From NCBI GenBank assembly GCA_021734475.1, contig JAIPIU010000002.1, positions 1 through 43,591 on the forward strand: 43,591 bases of DNA, written 5' to 3'. Of this stretch, positions 19,338-30,825 are shown piece by piece. Numbering within the stretch: position 1 is the stretch's first letter; each line of letters starts with the position of its first letter. Under the pieces are notes generated by a model. It searched no databases and was not told the DNA's origin. It saw only the letters and a list, made by a program, of their open reading frames with translations. The DNA is from Candidatus Altimarinota bacterium. Lineage in GTDB: Bacteria; Patescibacteriota; Gracilibacteria; Absconditabacterales; Absconditicoccaceae. The translations under genes were made by a program, and so were the position numbers.

Positions 19338-19704
19338 ATAAACCCATAGCAATATATACGCCTGTAATTACAGCTGAAATACATACATTGATTAGGCAAC
19401 ACAAGGTCGAACAAAAATGGCGGATTGTGAGACCTAGACCTTTTGGATACTTTTGGGGCAATGCCAAAAGTATCTCGTCGTCTGGGGACGAAACCCCAGT
19501 AAGAATATCAATATATTTTAGATTCCGGTTGCAATGAATAACACCGGAATGACATAAAAAAAAAGCTGAGCTAATAAAGCCCAACTTCAAAGAAGTAATC
19601 TAGTCTAGAGTTAGATAATTTCTTTTTGCAAAAAGATTTTAACAAATCTTTTATGTTCTTATTTTAAACAAAAAAACTCATTTGTCAAATTTCACAAGAC
19701 TTTT
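19338..19704. other. Intergenic region with stacked hairpins, no gene seen
   Basis: I see no credible coding frame here. It holds an 11-bp perfect hairpin GATACTTTTGG/CCAAAAGTATC (19446-19474), a 6-bp hairpin CTGGGG/CCCCAG (19482-19499) and one arm of the CATTCCGG repeat (19521-19553). The base composition is richer in G+C than the surrounding genes, so the stretch may be an inserted non-coding element. Confidence 0.5.
19521..19553 (-). repeat. CATTCCGG repeat, single arm
   Basis: GATTCCGG...CCGGAATGAC with a 17-base interior, the right-arm form of the dispersed repeat at 12473..12588. Confidence 0.75.
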
Positions 19705-20955
19705 TTATTCCAATTCATGTATAACCAAACCACTTCTAAGCTTAGGTTCAAACCAAGTAGTTTTGGGCGGCATAATATTTCCACTATCAGCTATATCTAT
19801 CAATTGTTTCATACTTACTGGATAAAGTGCAAAAGCTACTTTCATTTCTCCACTATCTACTCTTCTTTTTAATTCTCATAGTCATCTAAGACCTCAGACA
19901 AAATCTATTCTTTTATCAGTTCTAAGATCTTTAATTCCTAGTAAATTATCCAAAATTAAATTTGATAAAACACTTACATCCAATACTCATATAGGATCAC
20001 TATCATTGTATGTTCCATTTTTTGCATTTAAACAATACCACTTTCATCCCAGATACATACTAAATTCATGCAACTTACTAGATCTATATTCAGATTCTCA
20101 TTTTTCTTCTATATCAAAATTTTCTGATAATTTATTTATAAATTCTGATTCTTCCATACCATTCAAATCTTTCACAACACGGTTATAGTCCATTATATGA
20201 AGTTGATTATCTGGGAAATGCACCGCAAGAAAATAATTATATTCTTCATTTCCATTATGATTTGGATTATTGTTTTTCTTTTCATTTCCAACCAATGCAG
20301 CAGCAGCTGTTCTATGATGACCATCAGCAACATAAGTAGCAGGAATATTAGCAAATATATCTACTATTTTTTGGATAACATTTTGATCAGAAATTACTCG
20401 AAACTTATGACCAAAACCATCCAAATCTGCTACAAAATCATATTCAGCTTCTTGATTTTTTACAATATTATTTATTATTTCATCCAGTTCTTCTCTAGCA
20501 GGATATGAAAAAAATACTGGTTCCATATTAGCATCTGTGATACGTACATGTTTCATTCTATCTTCTTCTTTGTCTTTACGAGTAAGTTCATGTTTTTTGA
20601 TATTTCAGTTCATATAATCTTCTACTGCAGCACAAGCTACCAAACCATATTGAGTTCTTCAATTCATAGTCTGAGCATAAATATACAAACAATCCTGATC
20701 ATCTTTTTTGAGTCGTCAATTTTTCTTAAACAACTCTAAATTTTCTTTTGCTTTATCATAAACCACTTGATCATGTAGGTCCACATCGGTAGGCAAATCA
20801 ATTTCTGGCTTGATGATATGAAGCAATGAATATTCATTTCATTCAGCTTCTTTACGAGCCTCATTTGAATCCAAAACATCATAAGGACGTGAAGCTAAAT
20901 CTTTTACAATTTCCTTTGGTGGACGAAGTCATTTAAATGCTTTTATAACTACCAT
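19705..20955 (-). CDS. DUF1015 family protein
   Basis: A 416-residue protein that matches the DUF1015 family from end to end: the opening FKGLRPPKEIVKDLASRPYDV, the central YVADGHHRTAAA motif with two adjacent histidines, and the closing MPPKTTWFEPKLRSGLVI. The conserved DGHHR and Cys/His residues suggest an enzyme, but the reaction is not known; some family members sit beside serine or sugar metabolism genes. It is a single gene here. Confidence 0.88.
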
Positions 20956-20988
20956 TTACTATATATTTAAGAATTAAAAATCCGACTT

Positions 20989-21027
20989 GTCATTCCGGTC
21001 TCATTAGCAAAGCTTGCAACCGGAATC
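20989..21027 (+). repeat. CATTCCGG repeat, single arm
   Basis: GTCATTCCGGTCTC...GCAACCGGAATC, the left-arm form of the dispersed repeat, between the DUF1015 gene and a terminator. Confidence 0.75.
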
Positions 21028-21083
21028 TAAAAAATGACTTTTAATTATTAATCATTCTCTTAAATGTTTCAATATTTTTACAT

Positions 21084-21115
21084 TAAAAAAAGCTAGCAGA
21101 TAAAACCTACTAGCT
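21084..21115 (-). terminator. Terminator of the 81-residue gene
   Basis: AGCTAG and CTAGCT pair, and the minus strand runs on into seven Ts. It lies 15 bases after the stop of the leftward gene at 21130. Confidence 0.65.
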
Positions 21116-21129
21116 ATTTAACAAAAACA

Positions 21130-21375
21130 TTAAGGCAGTTGTTGGACCGTATAAGTAACATGACCAACATCAACCTGATCCGAACAAATAGATCCGGAGA
21201 CTACCGTACATTTTATAAATTTTTGGAATTCATTGGGATTATTTACCAACCTCTTCTCCAACATAATATCCGAACAAGACACACTTTCTATATTGCCATC
21301 TTCATCGATATTAACAGCAACAATAGATTGTGATGAACGAGTTTTTTTGAATTCAAATTTTAAATGCATAGACAT
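21130..21375 (-). CDS. Small hypothetical protein, TGA-free
   Basis: An 81-residue product with a beta-rich look and a central acidic patch (VNIDEDGNIE). It contains three cysteines and no membrane segment. Its few glycines are GGN (GGC, GGA, GGT), so it may be foreign, but the count is too small to be firm. The ATG at 21375 follows an AT-rich leader; an upstream in-frame ATG at 21438 would add a hydrophobic lysine-rich stretch that looks non-coding. No family recognised. Confidence 0.55.
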   Translation of the reverse strand: MSMHLKFEFKKTRSSQSIVAVNIDEDGNIESVSCSDIMLEKRLVNNPNEFQKFIKCTVVSGSICSDQVDVGHVTYTVQQLP

Positions 21376-21527
21376 AATTTTAAAGGTTTTTTTGTTTTTA
21401 TTCGAAATATAATATATAAATTTAGACAATAATGTCAAGTAATAATAAAAAGCTGAAAAAAATTTTTCTTGTATCTTCTCTTTCTAATTTTATAATCAGT
21501 TAATTTTTAATTCGTTAATCTTTTAAT

Positions 21528-22280
21528 CTGGAATCATACATCTCCAAATTTTCTATAGATGATATAATCAAACTAGAATCTCAAGATTCACAATTTTTGT
21601 CATTAAAAAACGCTCGAAAACAAATTAACAACGAATCAAAACATAAAATCAGAAATCAGAATTTATTTTTATTTTTGATACTACAAAATTCACTTATATC
21701 ATATCAAATTGCCTGATCATGAGAAAACTGGCGGGAAGAATTTTCACAAAAAATTATCAAAAATCGAAAGGTAATTTCAAGAAGCTTAATTAATAAAAAC
21801 AATATAGATCGACGATATGATTTTCTAACATCATCCAAATACAACAAAAGAATATACAATATCAAAAAATCAAGATTAATCAGATTCAATAAATTTTTGG
21901 GTAATATAGATCGAGAAAATAAAACTTTTTTTTTGAATCATTATCAAAACATGGAATGATTACTACAAAATATTTCACAGATAATGAATAGACCAGCAAA
22001 TTCCAAAACACTAACATTTGCTATCAAAATGTTTTGATATTGATCTAGGATTGTATTTTCCAAAACAATTTATTATCCTCACAACATAGCTATACCCATA
22101 GATTCTAGACTCAAAAAAATCTATGAAACATCAACAAACAAAAAAATATCAAACAAAACTAAAGATAAAAAAACATTAGAATCTTTTTTCAATAATTTAT
22201 CACAAAAACATAAGATCCCACCACTACATTTGGACTCTATTTTACGAATAGATTATCGAAAAAAGTATATATCAAAATAA
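21528..22280 (+). CDS. AGOG-type 8-oxoguanine DNA glycosylase/lyase
   Basis: The product resembles archaeal GO glycosylase (AGOG), which removes 8-oxoguanine. Clear family features are ..LQNSLISYQIAGSGENWREEF early on, then KTLTFAIKMFGYGSR in the helix-hairpin-helix region, the IPIDSRLKKIYE motif with the catalytic-type Asp, and PPLHLDSILR at the C-terminus. Length is 250 residues from a CTG at 21528. No ATG lies in frame before the conserved core; the frame begins after a TAA at 21516, so the start must be a non-ATG codon (CTG here, or TTG at 21597). Bacterial examples of this family are few. Confidence 0.72.
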
Positions 22281-22315
22281 AATCGGATTGATTTACACAA
22301 GGAAAAATGTAAAAA

Positions 22316-22338
22316 GACACGTGTTTTTTAAAAACACG
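22316..22338. terminator. Hairpin after the AGOG gene
   Basis: CGTGTTTTT (22320-22328) pairs with AAAAACACG (22330-22338). The loop is very small and no further T run follows; the T tract is inside the stem. It may end the AGOG transcript before atpB. Confidence 0.4.
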
Positions 22339-22354
22339 AAAACAGATAAAAAAC

Positions 22355-23170
22355 ATGGATAATTTAATAAACACGATATCAAATATCACAATGCATCCAG
22401 TATTTATGTGATGCTTATTGGAGATAATAATCATATCAATTATAATAATAGCATATAGAAATCAAAAAACTAAGTATAGTAGATTTCTACTTTTTTTTGA
22501 TAATATTTTTGAATGAATGTACAATTTTTTCGAAGAAATACTTTGAAAAGATAGTAAACATCGAATCAAATCATATGTAACGGCATTGTTTTTTATTATA
22601 ATTATATCAAATTTATTGTGAGTTACTTTAGATTTTTTGAATGTAGCTTTACCTGGTTTAGAAAATTATATATCTATACCAACAAGTGATTCAAATTTTA
22701 ATCTTGCAATGGCAATAGTATCTATATTGATGATATTATTTCTACAAATTAGACATCTATGACCACTCAAATTTTTTTATGAATATATACCATTTCGAGG
22801 GAAAAAAATAATTGATATAGAAAGATGAAATATGCCTGCGATAGTTTATTATCCAGCCAAAGTTTTTATAAAAATATTTGACATAGTTATATCTATGTTT
22901 GTATGAGCATTGGATATAATAGGAGTCTTTGCTAGAATAATATCACTTACATTTAGATTGACATGAAATATGACATCATGAACAATATTACTTTGAATCA
23001 TGGTAATGTGAATAAATTGATTAACCCAAAAATTATATAGTTGATTAGATTTGCCAATAATATTTCCCATTATATTATACCTTCAATCTATATTAGTAGC
23101 ATTGATACAAGCATTTGTTTTTTCACTACTGGTAGCTATATTTATCAAAGTATCTACAAGTGAAACATAA
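22355..23170 (+). CDS. atpB: ATP synthase F0 subunit a
   Basis: The stator channel subunit, 271 residues with about six membrane helices. The essential arginine is in SLTFRLTGNMTSG near residue 210, the helix that faces the c ring. A long charged loop (HLGPLKFFYEYIPFRGKKII) follows the second or third helix. It is the first gene of the ATP synthase operon, 75 bases after the AGOG stop, so the operon promoter must lie within or just before that gap. Many TGA glycines. Confidence 0.92.
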
Positions 23171-23193
23171 TTTTATATATTAAACATTAAACA

Positions 23194-23652
23194 ATGGACG
23201 CAAGTGGTTTACATTTATTATGAGCATGATTAGCTATCTGATTAGCTGGTTTATGAGCTGGTGTTTGAGAATGATTTATAGTAGCATGATGATTGAATGC
23301 AATTCTTAGAAACCCAGAAATGAAAAGTAAAATTATTACTTATATGGTATTGTTTATAGCTCTAACAGAATCTGTAGCTATATACTGACTTATCGTTGCT
23401 CTACAAATATTAGACAAAGATCCAAGCATAATTTCGGATCCATACAGACTTGTAGCAGCATGATTAGCTATATGAATAGCTGGTATTTGAGTAGGTATTT
23501 GAGAATGATATCTAGGTATGAAAGCCATACAAAATATGGGAAAAAATCCTGAACTTAATTCAACATTTATGGTACTTACAATATTGGGTATGGCTCTAAC
23601 AGAATCGGCTGCCATATACTGACTTGTTGTTGCTTTACAATTATTATGATAA
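23194..23652 (+). CDS. atpE: ATP synthase c subunit, tandem fused (four helices)
   Basis: The 152-residue protein is two c subunits in one chain. Repeat 1 (residues 1-73) and repeat 2 (about 78-152) each have a helical hairpin with the polar loop RNP or KNP. Each repeat keeps the ion-binding Glu in ALTES (E59, E137) and a second Glu in GEG on the first helix (E26, E104), exactly 33 residues apart. Ser and Tyr follow at +1 and +5 (S60/Y64, S138/Y142). This fits the two-carboxylate Na+-coordinating motif described for Fusobacterium nucleatum c rings. V-type c subunits are also duplicated but usually lose one carboxylate. Confidence 0.93.
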
Positions 23653-23658
23653 TTAACC

Positions 23659-24123
23659 ATGGATATACAGATAGATTTAGTAATTGCTCAAGTTATAAAT
23701 TTTTTGATATTAATAACTCTATTTAAAGTTTTTTTGTGAAACTACATTTCCAAAGAAATAGAAAAAAGAAGGGAACTTTTGAAAAAAATTAAATGAGCTG
23801 AAGATGAATACAACAAGATAATAGAACTTGCTAAAAAACAAAAGCAAAATATTATCGAAGAATCTCATCAACAAAAAGAAAGTATAATCAGACAATGAGA
23901 AATTTTAGCAAACAAAGAATCTCAAAAGATATTAGATACAGCAAATGACAAAGCTAATGAGATATTAAAATGAGCTGAAAAACAATGATGAAAAATCCAG
24001 GAAGAATTAAAAAACAACCGAGAAAATGCCGTAAAACAAACAAGTAAAATGTTAATCAAAAAAATTATTTGAGAAAACGTAGAAATACAAGAAAAATATT
24101 TAGAAAACATTAGTAAACTATAA
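23659..24123 (+). CDS. atpF: ATP synthase F0 subunit b
   Basis: The peripheral stalk subunit, 154 residues: one N-terminal membrane helix (about 6-28), then a long charged helix with many Lys/Glu/Gln suited to a dimeric coiled coil. It starts 6 bases after the c subunit stop and its TAA overlaps the ATG of the delta gene (TAATG). Glycines in the stalk are TGA. Confidence 0.88.
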
Positions 24124-24569
24124 TGAACATATCAAATAAACAACTAATAGAAATAATCAAAAAACAAGAACATAATAAATATCTAAATTTATTTGAAATA
24201 GTTTTTGTCATATCCAAAAAATATTCTAAATTATTATCTCTGCAAGAATTTATGAATGTCATAAAAACCACAAACAAAGATTTATTTGATCTAATTATAT
24301 TACTCAAAGAAATCAAAAAATTAAATAACAAAGATTTAAAATGGATAGTAAATCAAATCAAAAAAGATTCTCAAAAAAATGAAAAAACCATCAAAGTTTC
24401 AGTAAAATCAGATTTCAAAAATTTAATAGAAAATAATTTAAAAGAAAAATTTAACAACAGCCAAATAGATATAAACAACCAAAATGAATTATGAATAACA
24501 ATTAATGGAAACTGAATGATATATAAAAGAAATCTAGAAAACGATTTAAACAAAATATTTAAAAAATAA
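24123..24569 (+). CDS. atpH: ATP synthase F1 subunit delta
   Basis: A 148-residue, Lys/Asn/Ile-rich helical protein, with a short beta end (ELGITINGNGMIYKRN) as in OSCP/delta. Identification rests on its place between b and alpha, its length, and the helical N-terminal bundle; direct sequence similarity is weak. It would be cut at 24492 without TGA-to-Gly recoding, losing the C-terminal strands that contact the b subunit. Confidence 0.8.
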
Positions 24570-24590
24570 TTTTATTTATAAAACAAACAA

Positions 24591-26096
24591 ATGGACCTAG
24601 TAAAAGAGATATTATGAAAAATTGAAAAAGAAATACAGAAATCAGATCTATCGGATTCTCTATCTCAAAAATGACAAGTAATAGAAATAAAAGATTGAGT
24701 GGCTAATGTAATATGACTACAAGACGCTATGTTTTCTGAAATAGTGGAATTTGAAAATTGAATCAAATGATTAATCCTAGATTTGAATCAAAATACAGCT
24801 TGAATATTGATACTATGAGAAGCTAGTGAAATAAGAATATGAGACATGGTTAAAAACCTATGAAGAGTTTTGAGTATACCAGTTTGAGATGAATATTTAT
24901 GAAGAGTTTTAAACTGATTATGAACTCCTATAGATTGAAAAGATGAAATCAATTCTACAAATTTTGCTCCAGTAGAAAAAGTAGCTCCATGAATAATAGA
25001 TAGAAAATCAGTACATATACCACTAGAAACATGAATCAAAGCTATCGATTCTATGGTTCCTATAGGTAGATGACAAAGAGAGCTTATAATATGAAATAGA
25101 CAAACTGGTAAAACCACAATAGGAATAGATACAATATTAAACCAAAAATGAAAAGACGTTTATTGTGTTTATGTAGCCATATGACAAAAAGAAAGTAAAA
25201 TTTCCAGAATAGCTCAAACGCTAAAAGAAAAATGAGCCATGGATTATACAATCATAGTAAACGCTCCAGCAAACGCTCCAGCAGTTATACAATACATTGC
25301 GCCTTATATTGGATGTACATTATGAGAATATTTTATGCAACAATGAAAACACGCTCTAATTATATATGATGATTTATCCAAACATGCAGTTGCATATAGA
25401 GAAGTTTCCTTATTACTTAGAAGACCTCCTTGACGTGAAGCTTACCCATGAGATGTATTTTATTTACATTCCAGATTATTAGAAAGAGCAGCTATGTTGG
25501 ATGACAAAAATTGATGATGAAGTTTGACTGCTTTACCATTGATTGAAACAATGGATTCAGATGTTTCTGCTTACATACCGACAAATGTTATTTCTATCAC
25601 CGACTGACAAATATTTTTAGAAACAGACCTTTTCAACTCATGAATTAGACCAGCAATAAATGTATGATTATCCGTATCTCGTGTATGATGATCAGCTCAA
25701 ACCAAAATAATGAAAAAAATAGCCTGAAAACTCAGATTAGAATTAGCTACGTTTAGAGAATTAGCTAGTTTTGCACAATTTGCTTCTGATCTAGATGATT
25801 CAACTCAAAGAAAAATAGAAAAAGGGAAAAGACTTGTAGAAATTCTTAAACAATGAAATAATCAACCAATACCATTCTACAAACAAGTTGTTTTGATATA
25901 TGCTGGGATAAACAATTACTTAAACAACATAGATATAGAAAAAATCAAAGATTTTGAAAAAGATTTATATGACAAATTAGATTCAACATACGAAGATCTA
26001 AAATTACAAATAAAAGAAAAACAAGAACTAAATGAAGATATTCAAAAATGAATAGAAAAATTAATAAACGAATTATTAGAAGAATACAAAAAATAA
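24591..26096 (+). CDS. atpA: ATP synthase F1 subunit alpha
   Basis: The 501-residue regulatory-site subunit. It has the P-loop GNRQTGKTT near residue 170, [29 protein letters not shown] and the alpha signature with SVSRVGGSAQ (the arginine finger). The C-terminal helical domain ends in a Lys/Glu-rich tail. A clean ATG after a 21-base gap; the stop is TAA. Glycines of the P-loop and of the RRPPG turn are TGA. Confidence 0.97.
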
Positions 26097-26121
26097 CAAT
26101 TTACAAAATCTATATCAATCG

Positions 26122-26580
26122 ATGCTATTAAAAATTATTTCCCCAATCTGAATACCATTTCAATGAAAAGTTGAAAAAGTAATAATACCTACTCAAGTAG
26201 GAGAAATTGCCGTTCTTCCAAATCACAATCCTCTATCAAGCATAATCAAACCCTGAATAGTAAAAATAATGCCAGTTGAAAAAATCAATCCAGAAAAAAT
26301 GACAACAGCAATACATTTTATTTTGGAAGATGAGCGGATAAATATAGCTGTCTCTCAATGAGTTTTGTATCTAGATGGAGAAAATATATTAATGTTTGTT
26401 TCTACAGCTACTACAAATCCAAACACAGAAAAAGAGGATCTAGAAAAAATGAAAATACAATTAGAAAAGGATATACAAGAAATCAAAATTAAATGATCCG
26501 TTGAAGAAATAGAAAAAGCATACCTAACATTACAAAAAATTACAGCAGATCTCAAATTACACAAAATTAAATGAAATTAA
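26122..26580 (+). CDS. atpC: ATP synthase F1 subunit epsilon (displaced)
   Basis: A 152-residue protein with the epsilon beta-sandwich: IISPIGIPFQGKVEKVIIPT, GEIAVLPNHNPL, and PGIVKIMP, then a long C-terminal helical pair (about residues 95-150). Epsilon normally follows beta at the end of the operon; here it lies between alpha and gamma. It regulates rotation and couples the gamma shaft to the c ring. Confidence 0.88.
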
Positions 26581-26600
26581 TTTAGAAAATACAATAATAA

Positions 26601-27503
26601 ATGTGAAACAACAAACAGATAAAATGAAAGATAAAAATAGTAAGTAATCTCCAAAAGATAATGAAAGCAATGGAGATAGTTTCTACTATAAAATTACAAA
26701 AATCAAAAGAAAATGTTCAACATTTTAATGATTTTATGATGACTTTTTTGAATGTTTTACAAATAGTCCAAAACCGCATCGACATATTTAATATCGACAA
26801 AAGAAAACGAGATTCATGATGAAGAAGATTATTGATTGTTGTTACTTCTGATAAATGATTATGCTGATCTATAAATTCAAAATTATTAAAAATAGTTCAG
26901 CAAAAATATTCTCATATCAAATACAAAACCGATGTAATAGCTATATGAAAAAAATGATTAGAATTTTTTGTACGCAATTGACGAAATATAGTTGGAAATG
27001 CTCACATCAAAGATTCATTTAGTCAAGATGATCTCAAATGAGTATTCTCTTTTCTAAAAGATGCTATTGAAAATCAAAAATATGCCAAAATCAAAGTTTT
27101 CTTCAATTATTTCAAAAACACAGTGGTTCAAATACCTACTAGATTCAAAGTCTATCCATTAGATAAAGAAAGTTTTGATAAATTCCTTTTTGATATCAAT
27201 ATGAAATTGGAAAACATCAAAACCACAGAAAATAAATATCTAATGATAGAGCCAGATAAATATAATTATCAAAAAAATCTAGTTCAAATACTAATAGAAA
27301 GCATAACATACGCTGCTGTATTACAGAACAAAGCTTGAGAACATGCCTCACGCATGATAGCAATGAAAAATGCTAAAGATAATTGCAATAGTTTAAATAA
27401 AGCTCTAAGTATAGTTTACAACAAAAATCGTCAAGCTAAAATCACACAAGAAATATCTGAAATAGTTAGTGCAAAAATAGCTATAGAATGACAATCAGAT
27501 TAA
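26601..27503 (+). CDS. atpG: ATP synthase F1 subunit gamma
   Basis: The rotor shaft, 300 residues. The N-terminal helix reads [20 protein letters not shown], the middle has VVTSDKGLCGSIN, and the C-terminal helix has [14 protein letters not shown] with [17 protein letters not shown], all family hallmarks. The start ATG TGA (Met-Gly) shows that recoding is needed at codon 2. Twenty bases after epsilon, 28 bases before beta. Confidence 0.94.
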
Positions 27504-27531
27504 TATATTTTATTCAATAAAAATTCACAAA

Positions 27532-28934
<1,403 letters not shown>

Positions 28935-28938
<4 letters not shown>

Positions 28939-29507
28939 AATTTCATAAAATATTTTTTTGCATTATCTAGGTTTTTTTTCAGTTCCCAATATCTAGAATA
29001 ACTCAATTCTGTGGATTCATTTCCTTCAGATAAAAGATTATCAATATCTTTATAGAGCTTATCAAATTCTAATTTAAGCTCTTTTTTTTCTCATTTTTTT
29101 TCTATCTCCAATATTACTTTAGTCAAAGATAAAAAAGCCTTCTTTATCCTTTTTTCTACCAAAAAATCATCTGCATGTTCTCATATCAAATTCATCATTT
29201 TAGCCATAGTACCATATTTAGACTCTATATAATAAAGTTCCATCGATTTAAATTTTTTTGATTCTTTTTCTGACCATGGAGCATAATCCAAATATATTTT
29301 TAGACGACTTATATAAAGTTCAGTAGTTTTTATAAGTTCTCTTAGTTTATCTTCAGTCAAATCTTCTTCATCAAATTCCAATATACAACTAGAAATATTT
29401 TCATAACACAAATCTATTTCTTTTCTTATTTCTTCATATTCTTCTAAATCAAAAAAACTACTAAAATCAGCTCATTTATTTGATTCGATTCATTTAGGGG
29501 TATTCAT
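28935..29507 (-). CDS. Helical hypothetical protein
   Basis: A 190-residue, very acidic and lysine-rich product predicted to be all helix, likely forming coiled coils (for example LYKDIDNLLSEGNE and KKNLDNAKKYF). No signal or membrane helix. Five glycines are TGA. It faces atpD tail to tail with a 4-base overlap. I recognise no family and cannot assign a role. Confidence 0.7.
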
Positions 29508-29573
29508 AAAAAATACAATTAAAATTAAATTAACAATACAATAATATCCAAATCAATTTTTTTTTCAAATAAC

Positions 29574-29596
29574 AAAAAACCTGACTTATAGCCAGG
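29574..29596 (-). terminator. Leftward terminator
   Basis: CCTG and CAGG form the base of a hairpin, extended by one C-G pair after a mismatch, and the minus strand then runs into six Ts. It lies downstream of the GerMN gene and its repeat element. Confidence 0.5.
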
Positions 29597-29606
29597 ATCA
29601 GAATTG

Positions 29607-29711
29607 GTCATTCCGGTCTCGTTTTCGCCGAGGCGAATGCAACCGGAATCTAAATAGAGTCAATGATTAAACAGTCAAGATTCCGGCTGCAAAAAATAAC
29701 GCCGGAATGAC
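29607..29711. repeat. Composite CATTCCGG inverted repeat
   Basis: A left arm GTCATTCCGGTCTC...GCAACCGGAATC (29607-29650) and a right arm GATTCCGGCTGCAAA...CGCCGGAATGAC (29679-29711) face each other, as at 12473..12588. The arms of the two copies are nearly the same while the interiors differ. Confidence 0.8.
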
Positions 29712-29727
29712 TGTACAAATTTACGTT

Positions 29728-30390
29728 TTATGGTTGAAACAAGCTTTCTGGCAATAATTTAACTGATTTTACCATAGAAAACTGTTTAGCTGTTTTTTCT
29801 ATACTAGACCTCAGAATAAATACACGAGCCGATCCTCCAGCTGTAAATCCAGCCACTTCATTGAAAGTCAATTCCAAAGTTCAATCAGATTTCAAATCTA
29901 CATTCAACAGACGAAAATCATTGTTTGGAAACTCACTAACAAATCACACAGCAGACTCATCAGGCGAAATATTTCATTCCAATAGCATATTTATAGTATC
30001 TTGTATTATATTATTTGATTTAGCTACTACACGATCTACAGGCAAAACAGAAGATACATTTACTTGCTGATTAATAGGTAATTTTTGATCTTCAGTTTGA
30101 TTGAAATAATAAAGCTTCACATTTTGTGGTGAACTAGTTTTCAAAAGATTATCTTGACCATCTACATTAGTCAAAGAATTTGAAATATTATTTAATTGAT
30201 CCTGCATCAATTTAATCTGATCTATCAAATCTTGATTTGGATTAGTAACTGGTGGTTCAGCACAAATAACTTTAGCTCAAATTAAACCAGAAACATCTTT
30301 TGCTAATCCATCATCAAACCATCTCAAATATCATCGAAAAGCTGCAATAATTACAATCCAAAAAACACTTGTCCAAAAAATCTTTTTCAT
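29728..30390 (-). CDS. Membrane-anchored GerMN-domain protein
   Basis: The 220-residue product has one N-terminal membrane helix (IFWTSVFWIVIIAAF) and an outside part. Residues about 90-215 match a GerMN domain: KLYYFNQTED, VVAKSNNIIQDTINMLL, then a Gly-rich ELTFNEVAGFTAGGSARV segment and a closing LRSSIEKTAKQF helix. GerMN domains occur in spore germination proteins and in envelope lipoproteins; no sporulation is implied here. The next gene upstream has a related N-terminus. Confidence 0.78.
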
Positions 30391-30412
30391 TTTTCATAAA
30401 ATTAAAATAAAA

Positions 30413-30769
30413 TTAACTTCCTGTTCAAGCTCATGTTGCTTCTCATTCTGTTCATTCAGAAACCTCTACTACTTCTTCTACTTTAGGAGTTGGTAATTTA
30501 GGTGCTTCTACTTCTTGTGTAGTATCCAATTTCATATACAAACCTGAAAATCATTCTGTTACTTTTAATTGTAAATCATTTACTCCACTAAGTATTTGTT
30601 GAATAGGATCTACAATTTCTCATTCTTCTCACATATCGTCACTAGCCTCTATCGTCATAATCCAATTAGAAACCTTTTCTCATAAATCTTGATTCATAAA
30701 TTTCATATAAAATCCAGCTATGATTACTATCAAAGCCCAAAAAATAGTTGTCCAAATAACTCTTCACAT
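30413..30769 (-). CDS. Small membrane-anchored protein, N-terminus related to its neighbour
   Basis: A 118-residue product. Its first 35 residues (VIWTTIFWALIVIIAGFYMKF) resemble those of the GerMN protein (IFWTSVFWIVIIAAFRGYLRW), so the two share a membrane anchor module. The rest is acidic and ends in a low-complexity Glu/Thr/Gly tail (EGTEGEATGAGTGS) in which glycines are all TGA until the last. It starts 11 bases after the pseudouridine synthase region ends and is 22 bases upstream of the GerMN gene. Confidence 0.7.
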
Positions 30770-30825
30770 TATTCTAAATAATTAAAAAATAAATATCAAA
30801 CACTTGCTTTTAAATATTTTTGCTT

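Noticed and set aside
19336-19590. Minus-strand open frame of 84 codons
   Set aside because: It runs through two hairpins, a repeat arm and a terminator, with no family resemblance; the region is better read as non-coding.
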